A stretch of 34,535 nucleotides of DNA, taken from the NCBI GenBank assembly GCA_030651035.1, contig JAUSCK010000129.1:1-34535 (forward strand), read 5' to 3'. Below the pieces are notes generated by a model, which made no database searches, was not told where the DNA came from, and saw only the letters and a list, made by a program, of their open reading frames with translations. Position numbers and translations under genes: made by a program. Origin of the DNA: Elusimicrobiota bacterium. Its GTDB lineage: Bacteria > Elusimicrobiota > Elusimicrobia > Elusimicrobiales > UBA9959. Numbering within the stretch: position 1 is the first letter of the stretch; each line of letters starts with the position of its first letter. Of this stretch, positions 32,232-34,535 are shown in pieces.

Positions 32232-32573
32232 CTAAGATGACTTATTGAAATTGAAAAGCCTGGCCAGCCAGCCCCGGCTCGCTTTGTCCCCGCCGTTGCC
32301 GGGGGGCCCGTCCAGTATCACTACTGCGCCGGGCTCAGGATAAACCATGCCGAGCTTCGCGGCTTCGGCCTCCAGCTTTTCCGGCGACAGGGAAGCCCGT
32401 ATCTCTTTGTTCAGGTAGGTGTTGGCGCTCTCCAGGTCTTTGATCTCCCGCCGCAGCTTTTCGATGGTGTAGCCCAGTTTAAGGGCCTGCACGTTCTGCC
32501 ACGCGAACAAAAAGCCCACCGCGCAGATCCCGCCGAGCGCCGCCAATCTCAGGTTCCTGGTCTTTTTAAGCAT
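32232..32573 (-). CDS. ftsL: FtsL-like septum protein
   Basis: A 113-residue bitopic protein: short basic N-terminus (MLKKTRNLR), one membrane helix (LAALGGICAVGFLFAWQNV), then a heptad-like coiled coil (LGYTIEKLRREIKDLESANT). FtsL proteins have this architecture and this place between rsmH and ftsI, although sequence conservation is low. The C-terminal tail PGAVVILDGPPGNGGDK is Gly/Pro-rich and lineage-specific. DivIC/FtsB-type proteins are the alternative. Confidence 0.82.
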   Translation of the reverse strand: MLKKTRNLRLAALGGICAVGFLFAWQNVQALKLGYTIEKLRREIKDLESANTYLNKEIRASLSPEKLEAEAAKLGMVYPEPGAVVILDGPPGNGGDKASRGWLARLFNFNKSS

Positions 32574-32611
32574 TTTAATTATCTTTCCCGGTCGAACGCC
32601 GACAAGCTGGT

Positions 32612-32632
32612 AAAGTAAAAGGCGGAGCCGCC
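32612..32632 (-). terminator. Weak GC stem with T-rich tail between the small gene and ftsL
   Basis: On the minus strand GGCGGCTCCGCC (32632-32621) is followed by TTTTACTTT (32620-32612). The stem is short (4 bp with a 4-base loop), so at most it attenuates transcription into ftsL. Confidence 0.3.
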
Positions 32633-32654
32633 GATCAACTTTATCAGCCGGCTG

Positions 32655-32825
32655 TTATTCCATGCTGAAAAGTTCTATCCGCTTTATGCCGTGCTTCTCC
32701 CATAGGTAGAAGATCTTGGTGGGACACAGGGAAGCTTTAATTCCGTTGATCTTGGCCCGGACAGCCCTGCCGTGTATCAGCTTATTGAACTTCGCTCCGA
32801 CTTTAAGAATGTTTTCAGGATACAT
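32655..32825 (-). CDS. Small 56-residue protein in the dcw cluster (unrecognised)
   Basis: The ATG at 32825 lies 5 bases after a strong ribosome site (GGAGGAGG on the minus strand, 32831 onwards). The frame runs 56 codons to TAA at 32655. The product starts MYPENILKVGAKFNKLIHGR and ends KRIELFSME. It is basic (many Lys/Arg), has no signal peptide or membrane segment, and contains a single cysteine (ASLCPTK). It fills most of the 309-base gap between rsmH and ftsL and has the spacing of a real operon member. I do not recognise a family. Confidence 0.72.
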   Translation of the reverse strand: MYPENILKVGAKFNKLIHGRAVRAKINGIKASLCPTKIFYLWEKHGIKRIELFSME

Positions 32826-32882
32826 TATGCCTCCTCCGTGTTTACCCCGCTACTTTGACCGGCTTCCGGGAAAAGTGCGGGG

Positions 32883-33767
32883 CTACAGTTTCTCTATCAC
32901 CCTAAGCTTCGCGCTGCGCGCCCTCTTGTTGGAGGCAACTTCCTCCTCCGAGGGCTTTACCGGCTTCCTTGTCACCAGCTCCCAGCCGCCCATGTTGGCC
33001 ATCATGCGGAACGTCTCTTTGACTATGCGGTCCTCCAGGGAGTGGAAGGTTATTATCCCCATCCGCGCCCCCGGCTTCAGCAGCGGCATCACTTTCTGTA
33101 TGCCGCGCGTAAGATTGTCAAATTCGTAGTTGACCGCTACCCGCAGCGCCAGGAAGGTCTTGGTGGCCGGGTGGATCTTCTCCCCCCGGGCAGGCGCCAC
33201 GCGCTCGATAAGGGCGCTGAGCTCGGCGGTTGTTTCCAGCGGCTTGGCGCGGCGGGAATCCAGCACCGCGCGGGTGATGCGGCGGGAATGCCGCTCGCCG
33301 CAGATGCGGATAAGGTGCTCTATCTGCTCGTACGGCCACTGGTTGATGATGGTGTAGGCCGTAAGCGGGTTGTCGGGGTTTATGCGCATGTCCAGCGGCC
33401 CGTCATGCTTCAGGCTGAAGCCGCGGGACGGCTTGTCCAGGTGCAGCGAGGAGATGCCGAGGTCGAACAGCACGCCCGAAAGCGAGCGGATGCCCTCGCG
33501 GGCCACTATCTCGTCGATATTCGCAAAATTGCCCTGGGCTACTTTAACCCTGGCCCCGAACGGCTCCAGGTTCCTGGCGGCCACGCCGGCCATTTCCGGG
33601 TCCCAGTCTATGCCCAGCACGCCGGCTTCGGGCGGCAGGGCGTTGAGCAGGCGCGCGGTATGCCCGCCCATTCCTAGCGTGGCGTCTACGTAAGTCCCCT
33701 TCTTCTCGGTTATCAGCAGATTCACGACCTCTTCGGCCAGCACCGCCACGTGCGTGTACTCGGTCAT
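32883..33767 (-). CDS. rsmH: 16S rRNA (cytosine1402-N4)-methyltransferase
   Basis: A SAM-dependent enzyme (MraW) that methylates N4 of C1402 in 16S rRNA. About 294 residues from MTEYTHVAVLAEEVVNLL. It has the SAM site GTYVDATLGMGGHTARLL, IDWDPEMAG, GVLFDLGISSLHLDKPSRGF and SLKHDGPLDMRIN, FLALRVAVNYE and GIITFHSLEDRIVK, all diagnostic. I place the start at 33767: its ATG overlaps the mraZ stop by four bases (ATGA), and the longer upstream frame has no homology. Confidence 0.96.
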   Translation of the reverse strand: MTEYTHVAVLAEEVVNLLITEKKGTYVDATLGMGGHTARLLNALPPEAGVLGIDWDPEMAGVAARNLEPFGARVKVAQGNFANIDEIVAREGIRSLSGVLFDLGISSLHLDKPSRGFSLKHDGPLDMRINPDNPLTAYTIINQWPYEQIEHLIRICGERHSRRITRAVLDSRRAKPLETTAELSALIERVAPARGEKIHPATKTFLALRVAVNYEFDNLTRGIQKVMPLLKPGARMGIITFHSLEDRIVKETFRMMANMGGWELVTRKPVKPSEEEVASNKRARSAKLRVIEKL

Positions 33768-34213
33768 AGGTCGACTATCTTGCTGAACTTTTCGAACGAG
33801 GGTTCCATTACGTCTTTTTTGTACTTTTTCCAAGCCTGCGCATCCCATATTTCAGCCTTATTCCCCACGCCGTTTATCAGGATGTCCTTCTTGAGAGAAG
33901 CATACACTTTCTGATTTTGCGGCACTAAGATCCTGCCCTGCTCGTCCACGCGGGCTTCCGACGCGTTGCTGAAGAAGAAGCGCTTGAAGGCCCGCTCCTC
34001 CTCCTTGTTCTCGGACTTGAAGATCGCCATGTTGTTGGCCAGGAGCTCTTCCCACTTCGACGGCAGAAAAATATAGAGGCAGCGGTCGAGGCCGATGCTC
34101 AGCATGAAATAGTTCTTGTCTTCCTTGCGGAGCTCGTCGCGGAAGCGGGACGGGACGAAGACGCGGCCTTTCGCGTCCATCACGTAAGAATATTCGCCGT
34201 AAAGTGAGCTCAT
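33764..34213 (-). CDS. mraZ: MraZ, transcriptional regulator of the dcw cluster
   Basis: A 149-residue protein with two SpoVT/AbrB-like MraZ domains: YSYVMDAKGRVFVPSRFRDE near the N-terminus and SEARVDEQGRILVPQNQKVY in the middle, each with the family DxxGR...P pattern. MraZ binds direct repeats upstream of its own gene and represses the dcw operon. Matching repeats and a strong promoter lie just upstream. The ATG at 34213 is preferred to a TTG at 34225. It overlaps rsmH by four bases. Confidence 0.96.
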   Translation of the reverse strand: MSSLYGEYSYVMDAKGRVFVPSRFRDELRKEDKNYFMLSIGLDRCLYIFLPSKWEELLANNMAIFKSENKEEERAFKRFFFSNASEARVDEQGRILVPQNQKVYASLKKDILINGVGNKAEIWDAQAWKKYKKDVMEPSFEKFSKIVDL

Positions 34214-34264
34214 GACTTTAATCAACCCTTCTCTTTGTGTGTCTACAGTTTACAACATTATTAA

Positions 34265-34298
34265 CCACAAAAAAACATTATTCACCACTTCTCCCCAC
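34265..34298 (-). promoter_or_regulatory. MraZ-box-like GTGG repeats
   Basis: On the minus strand GTGG occurs at 34298, 34288 and 34268 in the context AGTGGGGAGA, AGTGGTGAAT and TGTGGTTAAT, in 10- and 20-base register on one face of the helix. They lie just downstream of the -10, between promoter and mraZ. MraZ is known to bind short TGG-type direct repeats with 10-base periodicity upstream of mraZ. Confidence 0.7.
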
Positions 34299-34307
34299 TG
34301 GAATGAA

Positions 34308-34336
34308 AGTATACAGCATGCCCCCCGCCTTGTCAA
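34308..34336 (-). promoter_or_regulatory. Near-consensus sigma-70 promoter for the dcw cluster
   Basis: On the minus strand TTGACA (34336-34331), a 17-base spacer and TATACT (34313-34308). The predicted start near 34301 falls beside the first GTGG repeat. It is the best promoter in the window and suits a highly expressed, MraZ-repressed operon. Confidence 0.85.
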
Positions 34337-34455
34337 TACCCGGTGTAAAAAGCGCTTGTTATAGCGGTATATTTTGCCGTAAATGTGAGAGTGAACACGA
34401 AGGAAAAGCGGTTGATATCTGTCAAGCCCTATATATATGCTCAGGAATTTCAAAG

Positions 34456-34496
34456 CTCACCGCAGAGGCGCGGAGGTCGCAGAGAACAGAGTGAGA
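34456..34496 (+). repeat. GCAGAGG-type degenerate repeat upstream of the dcw promoter
   Basis: The run CACCGCAGAGGCGCGGAGG then TCGCAGAGAACAGAG has the look of the dispersed GCAGAGGCGCGGAG repeats found between genes in many genomes. The remainder of 34340-34535 holds no gene I can support. Confidence 0.35.
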
Positions 34497-34535
34497 AGAG
34501 GGTTGAAATACGAATTAATATTTTCTCTTCCGAAC

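Overview
The window is mostly the division and cell-wall (dcw) cluster of a GC-rich, diderm bacterium. It runs on the minus strand, read from high to low coordinates: mraZ, rsmH, a small unnamed gene, ftsL-like, ftsI, two DUF3857/transglutaminase genes, murE, [insert 1], murF, [insert 2], mraY, murD and ftsW (cut by the window edge). A TolC/RND pair, exported proteins and a MurE with the meso-diaminopimelate signature DNPR all indicate a Gram-negative envelope. Frequent ATA isoleucine codons in a GC-rich background and the DUF3857 genes inside the dcw cluster suggest an uncultivated lineage such as Elusimicrobiota; that placement is inference.

Insert 1 (about 12.5-24.6 kb, between murE and murF) is visibly richer in A+T and looks like a defence or mobile island. 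In transcription order it carries an AAA ATPase + DUF4276 pair (PARIS-like logic), a PLD-SNF2 helicase overlapping a type ISP-like DNA methyltransferase, a DUF3800 gene, a second DUF3800 gene overlapping a small possible nuclease gene, and a small antitoxin-sized gene. Between these lie truncated N-terminal scraps of AlbA_2, BRO-N and KilA-N type genes. The scraps sit next to a repeated GGGACGTTGCTTAAACGC motif and short hairpin repeats.

The most interesting signal is three compact structured elements in the island (13.07, 14.79 and 22.59 kb). Each starts just after a promoter with the same extended -10 (TCTGCTATAMT) and is closed by a stem at or near the predicted +1. Two run convergently into the 3' ends of the DUF3800 and nuclease-like genes, and one precedes the helicase-methylase operon. 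They are candidate non-coding RNAs tied to the defence genes.

Insert 2 (about 3.2-11.1 kb, between murF and mraY) holds glycerol kinase, an ECF sigma factor, a tolC-RND-DUF2892 operon with no membrane-fusion protein gene, and a thioredoxin-ferredoxin pair.

Upstream of mraZ is a near-consensus sigma-70 promoter followed by GTGG repeats in 10-bp register, matching MraZ autoregulation. No tRNA, rRNA or CRISPR array was seen.
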